Positions 1 to 5,574 of a stretch of DNA of 8,874 bases are shown piece after piece; position 1 is the first letter of the stretch; every line of letters starts with the position of its first letter. The position numbers and the translations under genes are program-made. The stretch is from CAZALT01 sp964485515 (lineage in GTDB: Bacteria > Actinomycetota > Acidimicrobiia > Acidimicrobiales > Acidimicrobilacustridaceae), in the NCBI GenBank assembly GCA_964485515.1, contig CAZALT010000145.1, positions 1 to 8,874 on the forward strand, read 5' to 3'. Below the pieces are notes generated by a model. The model saw only the letters and a list, made by a program, of their open reading frames with translations. It was not told where the DNA came from and made no database searches.

Positions 1-574
1 CCGCCCGGTCGGCGCGCTCGAGGTCGTCGACGACGAGGCTCTGACCGAACGAGATGGTCGCCGACTTGAGCATGCCGCCGCAGATCTCGCAGACGGGATC
101 CGGGTCGCCGGCGCGCACCCGGTCGAGCACCGGCCCCGTGGGCCGACGATCGCCGCACGACAAGCAGATCACCTCACGCATGGTGCCGTGAACCTCCACC
201 ACCGCATCGGGCGAGGTCCCGGCCGCTTGGTGCAGTCCGTCGATGTTCTGGGTGACGAGCAGGTGCAGTCGGCCCGATCGCTCGAGGTCGACCAGGGCGA
301 GGTGGCCGGGGTTGGGCTCGACCTCTCGCTCCATCCACGCGATGCGACCCTCCCAGGCCAGGCGCCGGACCTCCGGGTCGCGCACGTAGTGCTCGATGTT
401 CGACGTGCGCTCCGCCTTCGGGTTCTTCGTCCACAGACCGTTCGGCCCACGGAAGTCGGGTATGCCGCTGTCGGTGCTGATCCCCGCCCCGGTGAGCACC
501 GTCACGGCGTGGGCGTCGGCAAGGAGGCTCCGGGCCTCGTCGACGGCGGCGGAGTCGGGGATGGGCAGCGACAT
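1..574 (-). CDS. Sir2-family NAD-dependent protein deacylase (sirtuin), C-terminus cut by window edge
   Basis: This is a sirtuin: it removes acyl groups from protein lysines, using NAD+ and releasing nicotinamide and O-acyl-ADP-ribose, in the cytoplasm. The 191 visible residues carry the Rossmann NAD motif TGAGIST (28-34), GIPDFRG (37-43), TQNID (108-112), the catalytic histidine in EVHG (H129), and a zinc-ribbon with two CxxC pairs (C137/C140 and C162/C165). About 50 to 60 C-terminal residues of a typical 240-260 residue enzyme lie beyond the left edge. The ATG at 574 gives a normal-length N-terminus before the NAD motif; the only Shine-Dalgarno candidate is a weak GGGG just upstream. By my alignment the Tyr-x2-Arg pair of class III desuccinylases is replaced by Arg and Trp, so deacetylase activity is likelier than desuccinylase; this point is an inference. 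The gene is divergent from the 731-1429 gene. The family call is secure; the substrate is not knowable from sequence. Confidence 0.95.
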   Translation of the reverse strand, partial: MSLPIPDSAAVDEARSLLADAHAVTVLTGAGISTDSGIPDFRGPNGLWTKNPKAERTSNIEHYVRDPEVRRLAWEGRIAWMEREVEPNPGHLALVDLERSGRLHLLVTQNIDGLHQAAGTSPDAVVEVHGTMREVICLSCGDRRPTGPVLDRVRAGDPDPVCEICGGMLKSATISFGQSLVVDDLERADRA

Positions 575-633
575 CGCCCCAGCATGGCGGATCGCCGACG
601 CACACCACATCCCGACAACCCAGACATCCTGAG

Positions 634-678
634 ATGCACTGAAAAGCATTGACAGGAGGCGGGCGGATGGCGCATGGT
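634..678 (+). promoter_or_regulatory. Candidate promoter for the 731-1429 gene
   Basis: A perfect -35 hexamer TTGACA lies at 649-654. A weak -10 candidate, CATGGT at 673-678, follows after an 18-base spacer and matches the consensus at only three positions. A short inverted repeat, ATGC (634-637) and GCAT (646-649), abuts the -35 and could be an operator, but 4-bp arms are common by chance. Transcription from here would begin near 685, giving a leader of about 45 bases to the ATG at 731. It would also place the upstream ATG at 674 inside the promoter. Confidence 0.35.
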
Positions 679-730
679 GCTCGACAGCAACCCACGAACA
701 CGCGCTGGCCAGACCCACCGGAGACCTGAC

Positions 731-1429
731 ATGCGATCGAAAGCCACCACCCTGCTCGCCGAGCGAGCCACCGTCGCCATCGCACCCTGGCCCGATCCCC
801 TCATCGAAGAGAACGGCTTCGACGCAAGATCCCCGTACATCGAACGCTTCTGGTTGCCCATTCTCGGTCCGTCCACGACGCTGCTCATCCGCCGCCTGGT
901 CGACGCGCTCGACGAGGCGCCGGAGGGCTACACGCTGGATCTGAGCGAGACGGCCAAGGCGCTCGGCGTCGGCATCCGGGCCGGGCACTCCTCCCCGTTC
1001 CTACGGGCGGTCGACCGGTCGTGTCGCTTCGGCGCCGCCAAGCTGGTCGGCCGCCAAACCCTCGCCGTGCGACGCAAGCTCGCGCCGCTCAACCCCCGCC
1101 AGGTGCAACGGCTGCCCGTCACCTTGCAGGTCGAGCACGAGGCGTGGCAGCGACGCGCACCCCGACGACCCGACGTGGCCGACCTCCGTGAGCGCGCCCG
1201 CCGCCTCGCGCTCTCGCTCCTCGATGTCGGCGAGGATCCCGCCAGCACCGAACGACAGCTGCACCGCTGGCGCTTCCACCCTGCCATCGCCCACGACGCC
1301 CTGCGCTGGGCGGTCGAGCAGCACACGCTCGCCGCGCTCACGGCGAAGACGGGCGCGCCCGACCGGTCCACCGACCTCGATGTCGTCATCGACCTGCGAA
1401 GGCCCGTCGTGCCGGCCAGAGGCGACTGA
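731..1429 (+). CDS. Uncharacterised protein, possibly with a winged-helix-like N-terminal half
   Basis: I do not recognise a named family for this 232-residue protein. It has no signal peptide, no membrane segment and no catalytic motif that I can see. Residues 35-60 (SPYIERFWLPILGPS onward) form a hydrophobic helix. Residues 66-105 (YTLDLSETAKALGVG, then a serine-rich turn and FLRAVDRSCRFGAAKL) resemble the helix-turn-helix plus wing layout of small DNA-binding domains, and the protein is rich in arginine. A helical tail with RWRFHPAIAHDALRWA (179-194) follows. Start choice: the ATG at 731 has GGAG at 720-723, seven bases upstream; an in-frame ATG at 674 would add 19 residues but lacks such a site and falls in the candidate promoter. 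It is divergent from the sirtuin gene and convergent with pepA. DNA binding is an inference from the fold pattern only. Confidence 0.8.
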   Translation: MRSKATTLLAERATVAIAPWPDPLIEENGFDARSPYIERFWLPILGPSTTLLIRRLVDALDEAPEGYTLDLSETAKALGVGIRAGHSSPFLRAVDRSCRFGAAKLVGRQTLAVRRKLAPLNPRQVQRLPVTLQVEHEAWQRRAPRRPDVADLRERARRLALSLLDVGEDPASTERQLHRWRFHPAIAHDALRWAVEQHTLAALTAKTGAPDRSTDLDVVIDLRRPVVPARGD

Positions 1430-1448
1430 CCGTCCCTTCCGATCGGGA

Positions 1449-1643
1449 TCAATCGTCGAGGGGTATGCGGATGACCTTCGGGCGAAGGCGCTCGACCGAC
1501 CGAGGCCCGAACAGCTCGCTTGTCGACCCGCCACCCGCGACCGACCCGTCACCCGCGATCTCCCGACCGTACGCGTGGTTCACCGATGTGGCGGCGAACG
1601 CGGCGTTCTCCCCGCCCTGTTCGCGCGGGCTCTGCGCTCCCAT
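1449..1643 (-). CDS. Possible small protein downstream of pepA (64 residues)
   Basis: A minus-strand ORF fills most of the convergent gap after pepA. A full-consensus Shine-Dalgarno sequence GGAGGT (minus strand, 1658-1663) sits three bases after the pepA stop codon, which is hard to explain unless something downstream is translated. However, its spacing to the ATG at 1643 is 14 bases, longer than usual. By my count about 83% of codons end in G or C, matching real genes here, and the C-terminus (VERLRPKVIRIPLDD) looks protein-like. Against it: an overlapping plus-strand frame shares the same third-base positions, so codon bias does not settle the strand, and an inverted repeat (1605-1651) covers the start. 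No function can be given. If real, it is probably co-transcribed with pepA, and it ends 19 bases from the convergent gene. Confidence 0.35.
   Translation of the reverse strand: MGAQSPREQGGENAAFAATSVNHAYGREIAGDGSVAGGGSTSELFGPRSVERLRPKVIRIPLDD
1475..1488 (+). terminator. Hairpin, candidate terminator after the 731-1429 gene
   Basis: CCTTC (1475-1479), loop GGGC, GAAGG (1484-1488) forms a perfect stem about 45 bases after the stop codon at 1427-1429. There is no T-tract, and the hairpin would lie inside the possible small ORF at 1449-1643. A weaker TCCC/GGGA pairing (1433-1436 with 1445-1448) lies closer to the stop. Confidence 0.25.
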
Positions 1644-1651
1644 GGGAGAAC
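1605..1651. terminator. Inverted repeat in the convergent gap, candidate bidirectional terminator
   Basis: GTTCTCCC at 1605-1612 is exactly complementary to GGGAGAAC at 1644-1651. Nested inside is GCCC (1614-1617) with GGGC (1627-1630). The right arm also forms a perfect 12-base palindrome, CTCCCATGGGAG, at 1637-1648. The structure lies 16 to 62 bases beyond the pepA stop codon and faces the convergent gene. There is no T-tract on either strand. It competes with the reading of this stretch as the start of a small ORF. Confidence 0.3.
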
Positions 1652-1666
1652 CGTCCGACCTCCGAG

Positions 1667-3187
1667 TCAGCGCGGCTTCTTGAAGGTGCTGACCAGCTCG
1701 AGGATGGTCCGCACTCCCCAGCCCGTGCCGCCGATGGCGTTCTCGCCGGCGTTCACATCGCTCCAGGCCACGGCGGCGATGTCGAGGTGGGCCCACGGGA
1801 TGCCGTCGGCCACGAAGTCCTGGAGGAACAGGCCGGCGGTGATGGTGCCCGCGCCCCGGCCCTTTCCGATGTTGCGCAGGTCGGCGACGTCGCTCTCGAT
1901 GCGCTCGTGGTAGTCGGGGGGAAGCGGCAGGGGCCACACGCGCTCCCCCGCCCGGTCGGCGGCCTCTTGCACCTGGGCGACCCACGAGATGCTGTTGCCC
2001 ATGACCCCGGCGATGCGGTTGCCCAGCGCGACCTCGACCGCGCCGGTGAGCGTGGCGAGGTCGACGATGGCGTCAGGCTTGGCTTCCGATGCCAGTGACA
2101 GCGCGTCGGCCAGCACGAGGCGGCCCTCGGCATCGGTGTTGAGCACCTCGACGGTCTTGCCGTTGCGGATCTTGAGCACGTCACCGGGTCGGGTTGCATC
2201 GCCGCCCGACATGTTGTCGGTGGCGGGGATGTACCCCCGTACCCGCACCTTGGGGGCGATGGCGGTGATGGCCGAGAACGCACCGAGAACGGCGGCCGCG
2301 CCGCCCATGTCGTTCTTCATCGCCATCATGGCTTCGCCCGACTTGATGGACAGCCCGCCCGAGTCGAAGGTGATGCCCTTGCCCACAAGGGCCACGGTGG
2401 CCTTCGGGTTCTCCGGCTCGTAGCAGAGCTCGATGAAGCGAGGCGGCAGGTCCGAGCCGCGGTTGACGCCCAGCAGCCCGCCGAGCCCGGCCGCGCGGAT
2501 GTCGTCGAGGTCGAGGATCGTGATCTGCAGGTTCTCCTGCTGGGCGATCTCGCTGGCCGCCCCGGCCAGCGCCGCGGGCGTGAGGTCGCCGCCAGGCGTG
2601 TTGACGAGGTCGCGGGCCACGAGCACGCCGCCGGCGACGGCCACCCCGCGGTCGAGGGCCCGCTCCACGCGTGCGCCGCCCGCTCCGATGAGCGTGACGC
2701 GGGCGAGCGTCGGGCCGGGTGCGGGTTCGGACTTGTAGGCGGTGAACGAGTAGCCGGCCAACACGATGGACTCGGCGAGCCCTTGGGCGGCATCGGGACG
2801 GTCGGCGGTCTCGGTGATCACGTCGAGCACGCTGGTGGCGACGGCGGTGCGGCCCTTGAGCTGACGGCCGATCGCGGCGCCGACCTTGCGCAGCGTGACC
2901 GCCGAGGCCGAGCCCGTGGCCCCGACACCGGCGAGCACGACGTCGGGCGACCCGGAGGGGGTGGAGATCGTGAGCAACTGCGCGACCTTGCCTTCGAAGC
3001 CGCGCGCCGCGGCCTCGGCGGCGTCGAGCGACGCCAGCTCGCCGGCGATGCCCAGGTCGAGCGGACCCGAAGGCCCGTCGTCGCCGAACTGGTCGGACGC
3101 GATCGGAACGATGACGGCGTCGACCTGGTCGTCGGTGGGGGCGCCGGCGGCCGGCAGGCGCCGGGCCAACTCGAAGGTGGGGGCCAT
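1667..3187 (-). CDS. pepA: Leucyl aminopeptidase, peptidase family M17 (PepA)
   Basis: This is a cytoplasmic two-metal aminopeptidase of family M17 that removes N-terminal residues from peptides, feeding peptide turnover. The C-terminal catalytic domain (about residues 170-506) has every key residue: K270, D275, D293, D352 and E354 as metal ligands, and K282 and R356 at the active site. They occur in GKGITFDSGGLSIK and the family signature NTDAEGRLVLADAL. These numbers coincide with the well-known E. coli PepA positions. The divergent N-terminal alpha/beta domain covers about residues 1-165. The length of 506 is normal. Start: the ATG at 3187 has GAGGAG (minus, 3195-3200) seven bases upstream; a 21-residue extension to 3250 has no support. 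It lies 128 bases downstream of cysH on the same strand, with two hairpins between, so it may be a separate transcript. PepA of E. coli also binds DNA; nothing here addresses that. Confidence 0.97.
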   Translation of the reverse strand: MAPTFELARRLPAAGAPTDDQVDAVIVPIASDQFGDDGPSGPLDLGIAGELASLDAAEAAARGFEGKVAQLLTISTPSGSPDVVLAGVGATGSASAVTLRKVGAAIGRQLKGRTAVATSVLDVITETADRPDAAQGLAESIVLAGYSFTAYKSEPAPGPTLARVTLIGAGGARVERALDRGVAVAGGVLVARDLVNTPGGDLTPAALAGAASEIAQQENLQITILDLDDIRAAGLGGLLGVNRGSDLPPRFIELCYEPENPKATVALVGKGITFDSGGLSIKSGEAMMAMKNDMGGAAAVLGAFSAITAIAPKVRVRGYIPATDNMSGGDATRPGDVLKIRNGKTVEVLNTDAEGRLVLADALSLASEAKPDAIVDLATLTGAVEVALGNRIAGVMGNSISWVAQVQEAADRAGERVWPLPLPPDYHERIESDVADLRNIGKGRGAGTITAGLFLQDFVADGIPWAHLDIAAVAWSDVNAGENAIGGTGWGVRTILELVSTFKKPR

Positions 3188-3245
3188 GCAGGCGCTCCTC
3201 AGGTCATCGTCGGTGAAGACGACCTGTCTAGCAGCGCCCGCCGAT

Positions 3246-3260
3246 CCCACCGTGCGTGGG
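3246..3260 (-). terminator. Short perfect hairpin between cysH and pepA
   Basis: CCCAC (3246-3250), loop CGTGC, GTGGG (3256-3260) is a perfect 5-bp stem in the 128-base cysH-pepA gap. It has no T-tract. With the stem at 3272-3291 it could form a tandem terminator for cysH. It is also compatible with being part of the pepA leader. Confidence 0.25.
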
Positions 3261-3271
3261 CCGGCCGCTCA

Positions 3272-3291
3272 GGGGTGGGCCATGCCACGCC
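3272..3291 (-). terminator. Candidate terminator hairpin downstream of cysH
   Basis: GGGGTGG (3272-3278) and CCACGCC (3285-3291) pair at six of seven positions around a 6-base loop. The stem begins 24 bases after the cysH stop codon in the direction of transcription. The absence of a T-tract is common in GC-rich actinobacteria, so the call stays tentative. Confidence 0.3.
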
Positions 3292-3315
3292 GGATGGCAG
3301 ACCACGGGCGAGCGA

Positions 3316-3951
3316 TCAGATGTGCAGGCCGCACTCGGTCTTGGCCGCACCGGCCCAGCGGCCCGAGCGAGGGTCGTCGGGGTCGGTGGGCAGCGATGTG
3401 CAGGGCCAGCACCCGATGGACGTGTAGCCCATGTCGAGGAGCGGGTTGACGATGAGGTCGTTGTCCTTGATGTAGCGCTTGACGTCGTCGTCGCTCCACG
3501 CCACCAGCGGGTTGACCTTGACGAGGCCCCGCGTGTCGAGGCTGACGATGTCGGCGTCGGCCCGGTTGCCGCCGTCGGCGCGACGCACACCGGAGAACCA
3601 GGCCTTCTTGCCTTCGAGAGCCTGTTCGAGCAGCGGGACCTTGATGCCGTCGCAGCACTGGTCGGGCGTGCGGTCGCCGACGGGTGCGCACATGACGGTG
3701 AGGTTGAGCGAGTAGCGCCGCTTGGCCCGCTCGAGGGTGTCGATGGTCTCGTTGAAGTGGAAGCCGGTGTCGATGAAGACGACCTCGAGCAGCGGGTCGG
3801 CCTTGGTCGTGACGTCGAGCAGGACGGTGTCGGTCATCGAGGACGTGGCCACGATGGTCGTGCCGAACCGGTTGATGGCCCACCGGGCGATGGCCGAAGC
3901 CGACTGCCCTTCGAGCATCTCGTTGACCTGATCGATCTCTCGTTGGTCCAA
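3316..3951 (-). CDS. cysH: Assimilatory adenylyl-sulfate (APS) reductase, CysH family
   Basis: This enzyme reduces activated sulfate (APS) to sulfite with thioredoxin, in the cytoplasmic sulfate assimilation pathway that feeds cysteine and methionine synthesis. The 211 residues include a PP-loop-type nucleotide site (ATSSMTDTV, 35-43), VFIDTGFHFNET (58-69), GVRRADGGNR (121-130), the cysteine pairs C99-C100 and C181-x2-C184, and the C-terminal ECGLHI with nucleophile C207. The two cysteine pairs bind a [4Fe-4S] cluster in the APS-using class and are absent from the PAPS-only enterobacterial enzymes, so APS is the likelier substrate (knowledge of the family). The start is TTG at 3951: the open frame back to the upstream TGA has no ATG or GTG, and GAGGG (minus, 3959-3963) lies seven bases before it. 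The next in-frame ATG, at 3918, has no such site. Sulfate transporter, sulfurylase and sulfite reductase genes are not in this window. Confidence 0.95.
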   Translation of the reverse strand: MDQREIDQVNEMLEGQSASAIARWAINRFGTTIVATSSMTDTVLLDVTTKADPLLEVVFIDTGFHFNETIDTLERAKRRYSLNLTVMCAPVGDRTPDQCCDGIKVPLLEQALEGKKAWFSGVRRADGGNRADADIVSLDTRGLVKVNPLVAWSDDDVKRYIKDNDLIVNPLLDMGYTSIGCWPCTSLPTDPDDPRSGRWAGAAKTECGLHI

Positions 3952-3998
3952 TTTCGATCCCTCGCGTCGTTGCGTGTCGGCTTCGATCCGGGGGCCTC

Positions 3999-4017
3999 GG
4001 CGGGGTCATTCCCCACC
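3999..4017 (-). promoter_or_regulatory. Hairpin in the cysH leader
   Basis: In minus-strand RNA, GGTGGGG pairs with CCCCGCC around the loop AATGA, giving seven pairs of which one is G-U. On the plus strand the same position is a C-A mismatch, so the structure is better as cysH leader RNA. It lies 47 to 66 bases upstream of the TTG start. It has no U-tract and does not sequester the Shine-Dalgarno site as drawn. Its role, if any, is unknown. Confidence 0.3.
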
Positions 4018-4042
4018 AACCCACTCGGGAAAGCTGACTGAC

Positions 4043-4103
4043 TTGGTCGACTTTAGCGAGTAATCCTGACCAATTAAATCGGAGTTCTCACCTATTTGGT
4101 GAA
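4043..4103 (-). promoter_or_regulatory. AT-rich cysH promoter region with nested inverted repeats
   Basis: This is the most AT-rich part of the 264-base gap between the adenosyltransferase and cysH genes. On the minus strand a -10 candidate TTTAAT (4073-4078) matches the consensus at five of six positions. TTCACC (4098-4103) is a four of six -35 candidate, with a long 19-base spacer. Two inverted repeats overlap it: TTGGTC (4043-4048) with GACCAA (4068-4073), spanning the -10 and start point, and TCACC-N5-GGTGA (4088-4102), spanning the -35. Such placement suits repressor sites for a sulfur-responsive regulator, but no known regulator motif is recognised. The leader would be about 115 bases. 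The rest of the gap, 4104-4215, shows nothing I can identify. Confidence 0.4.
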
Positions 4104-4215
4104 TGAGGTCACGCGAGCGCACCTCGATCCTCCCGAACCGGCAGTCGCCTCACCACCTCCACCGCCAAGCCAACGACCGGTTCGCCGTCCCTGACGCTGG
4201 CCGTCCGGTGTCTTG

Positions 4216-4776
4216 TCAGACCGAGCGGCTGGTGCGGCTGGAACCGCCGAGCGACTCCTGCCAGCGCGCCAACGACCACAGGAGGTCGCTGAGGCGGTTG
4301 AGGTACGCGATCGCCTTCGAATCGGCGGCGACCACCGCGATCGCATCGCGCTCGGCCCGGCGCACGACCGTACGGGCCACATCGAGTTGAGCCGCGACGA
4401 CCGTCTCGCCGGGAACCACGAACTCCTTGGGCAGCTCGAAGCGCTCCCCCAGGTCGTCGATCAGCGCTTCGAGCGAGGTGACCATCTCCTCGGTCACGAG
4501 CGTCTGACCCGCCGTGAGCTTGTGCCGGTTGTCGCTCCCCGTCGCCAGGTCGGCCATCAGCACCCACAGGTCACGCTCGAGTCCGACGAGGATCTCGTCG
4601 AGCTCCCGCCCCGACTCGGCGGACTCGTCGACCTGGGCCCGGGCCAGGCCGATGAATGCCTGGGCCTCGTCGACCGCGCCATAGGCCACCGGGAACGGGC
4701 CGTCCTTGGCCACCCGACCGCCGTAGAGCAGCCCGGTGGAGCCATCGTCACCCTTGCGCGTGTAGATCTTCACCAT
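4216..4776 (-). CDS. Cob(I)yrinic acid a,c-diamide / cob(I)alamin adenosyltransferase, PduO type
   Basis: The enzyme transfers the adenosyl group of ATP to reduced cobalamin, making adenosylcobalamin for enzymes such as methylmalonyl-CoA mutase or class II ribonucleotide reductase. The 186-residue protein matches the PduO/MMAB family in length and motifs: the N-terminal ATP-binding stretch YTRKGDDGSTGLLYGGRV (5-22), the helix with AYGAVDEAQAFIGLAR (31-46), ARTVVRRAER (134-143) and YLNRLSDLLW (158-167), all in the five-helix-bundle order. It is unrelated to the CobA/BtuR type. The ATG at 4776 has a purine-rich GGAAGGA five bases upstream. It sits 86 bases downstream of the regulator and 264 upstream of cysH. 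metH nearby also uses cobalamin, but in the methyl form, so this enzyme does not directly make the MetH cofactor. The product is clear; the client enzyme is outside the window. Confidence 0.95.
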   Translation of the reverse strand: MVKIYTRKGDDGSTGLLYGGRVAKDGPFPVAYGAVDEAQAFIGLARAQVDESAESGRELDEILVGLERDLWVLMADLATGSDNRHKLTAGQTLVTEEMVTSLEALIDDLGERFELPKEFVVPGETVVAAQLDVARTVVRRAERDAIAVVAADSKAIAYLNRLSDLLWSLARWQESLGGSSRTSRSV

Positions 4777-4824
4777 GGGGATCCTTCCCTGTCGACCCGT
4801 GCCCCTCCGACCGCGGTGAGCCTA

Positions 4825-4839
4825 CGGCGTGCCGCGCCG
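4825..4839 (-). terminator. Short GC hairpin between regulator and adenosyltransferase genes
   Basis: CGGCG (4825-4829) and CGCCG (4835-4839) form a perfect 5-bp stem with the loop TGCCG, 24 bases after the regulator stop codon. There is no T-tract. Directly downstream on the minus strand, TAGGCT (4819-4824) fits the actinobacterial TANNNT -10 pattern and could give the adenosyltransferase gene its own promoter, but no -35 is visible. Both readings are weak. Confidence 0.22.
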
Positions 4840-4862
4840 AGGCCGTGCGCCCGCTCCCGCCG

Positions 4863-5519
4863 TCAGACGTCAACGGCCTCGAGGCTGCAGCGGAGCTTGC
4901 AGTTGGCCCGACGAGGATCACGGGGGATGAGCTCGTCGACGACGAGGCCGTCGACCTGCTCGGCGATGCCTTGCGCGATGCCGAGATGCAGCTCGCACAC
5001 GGTGTCGGGATCGGCGAGCGCCGTGGTCGCGAACGGGCAGTTCTGCAAGGTCAGCTCGACGCGGTCGCCCTTGCGGCGTACGGCGGGATCGAACCCGTGG
5101 CGCGCCATCTGGTCGGTGAGCACCTCGATGGGATCGCCGTCGACCCTCTCGCCGAGGTGACGGCGCCGACCCACCCGCCGGCCGACGGTGACGGGATCGT
5201 CTCCGGTGCGGATGATCTCGGAGAGCATCAGCGCGAGCCGTTCGTAGGGTCCGGTGGTGCCCCACTGGCTCTCGGCCCGTCCGTCGACGATGTAGACGAG
5301 CCGGGGTCGACCGGGCCCGTCGGGTGCTTCGCGACCGTCGACGACCAGCTCGGCCTCGACGAGCTTGGCCAGGTGCTGACGGATGGCGTTGTGGTTGAGC
5401 CCGAGGTGATCGGTGAGCTCGGCGACGGTGACCGGCGCGGCGGCGTCGAGGACGTAGCGGAACACGGCGTGACGGGTGGGGTCGCCGAGCGCCCGAGCCT
5501 GCTGCTGGATCGTGACCAC
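4863..5519 (-). CDS. HTH transcriptional regulator with C-terminal four-cysteine cluster (ArsR/SufR-like)
   Basis: The 218-residue protein opens with a winged helix: QARALGDPTRHAVFRYVL (7-24), recognition region VAELTDHLGLNHNAIRQHLAKL (roughly 32-53), and wing GRPRLVY (70-76). A central segment follows, then a C-terminal domain with four cysteines: NCPF (C161), VCELHLG (C175), and NCKLRC (C207, C211). SufR-type regulators carry a cysteine set after an HTH that holds an iron-sulfur cluster, so this protein probably senses iron-sulfur status, redox or a metal. The spacing (x13, x31, x3) differs from cyanobacterial SufR, so orthology is not claimed. Start: GTG at 5519 has GGGAGG (5527-5532) seven bases upstream; an ATG seven codons earlier (5540) has no site and contains this one within its frame. 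It lies 55 bases after the small membrane protein gene and probably regulates that unit. No suf genes are present here. Confidence 0.88.
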   Translation of the reverse strand: MVTIQQQARALGDPTRHAVFRYVLDAAAPVTVAELTDHLGLNHNAIRQHLAKLVEAELVVDGREAPDGPGRPRLVYIVDGRAESQWGTTGPYERLALMLSEIIRTGDDPVTVGRRVGRRRHLGERVDGDPIEVLTDQMARHGFDPAVRRKGDRVELTLQNCPFATTALADPDTVCELHLGIAQGIAEQVDGLVVDELIPRDPRRANCKLRCSLEAVDV

Positions 5520-5547
5520 AGCCGCACCTCCCTGCTGCATGGGCGAC

Positions 5548-5569
5548 CGCCGGACGTGCGGGTCCGGCG
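5548..5569 (-). terminator. Perfect 8-bp hairpin between the membrane protein and regulator genes
   Basis: CGCCGGAC (5548-5555) and GTCCGGCG (5562-5569) are exactly complementary around a 6-base loop. The stem begins five bases after the membrane-protein stop codon and ends 28 bases before the regulator's GTG. There is no T-tract on the minus strand. It may be a partial terminator that sets the ratio of the two products, a 3'-end protector, or a processing site. Confidence 0.5.
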
Positions 5570-5574
5570 AGGTC

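Noticed and set aside
674..676. Upstream ATG for the unassigned protein
   Set aside because: It has no ribosome binding site, overlaps the candidate -10, and the 731 start has GGAG at ideal spacing.
1465..1683. Plus-strand 72-codon ORF in the convergent gap
   Set aside because: It overlaps the pepA 3' end, is rich in Pro, Ser and Arg, and has no Shine-Dalgarno site. It shares third-base positions with the minus-strand ORF, which explains its codon bias.
2783..4041. Plus-strand frames opposite pepA and cysH
   Set aside because: They are antisense to genes with complete active sites, and their composition is that of shadow frames.
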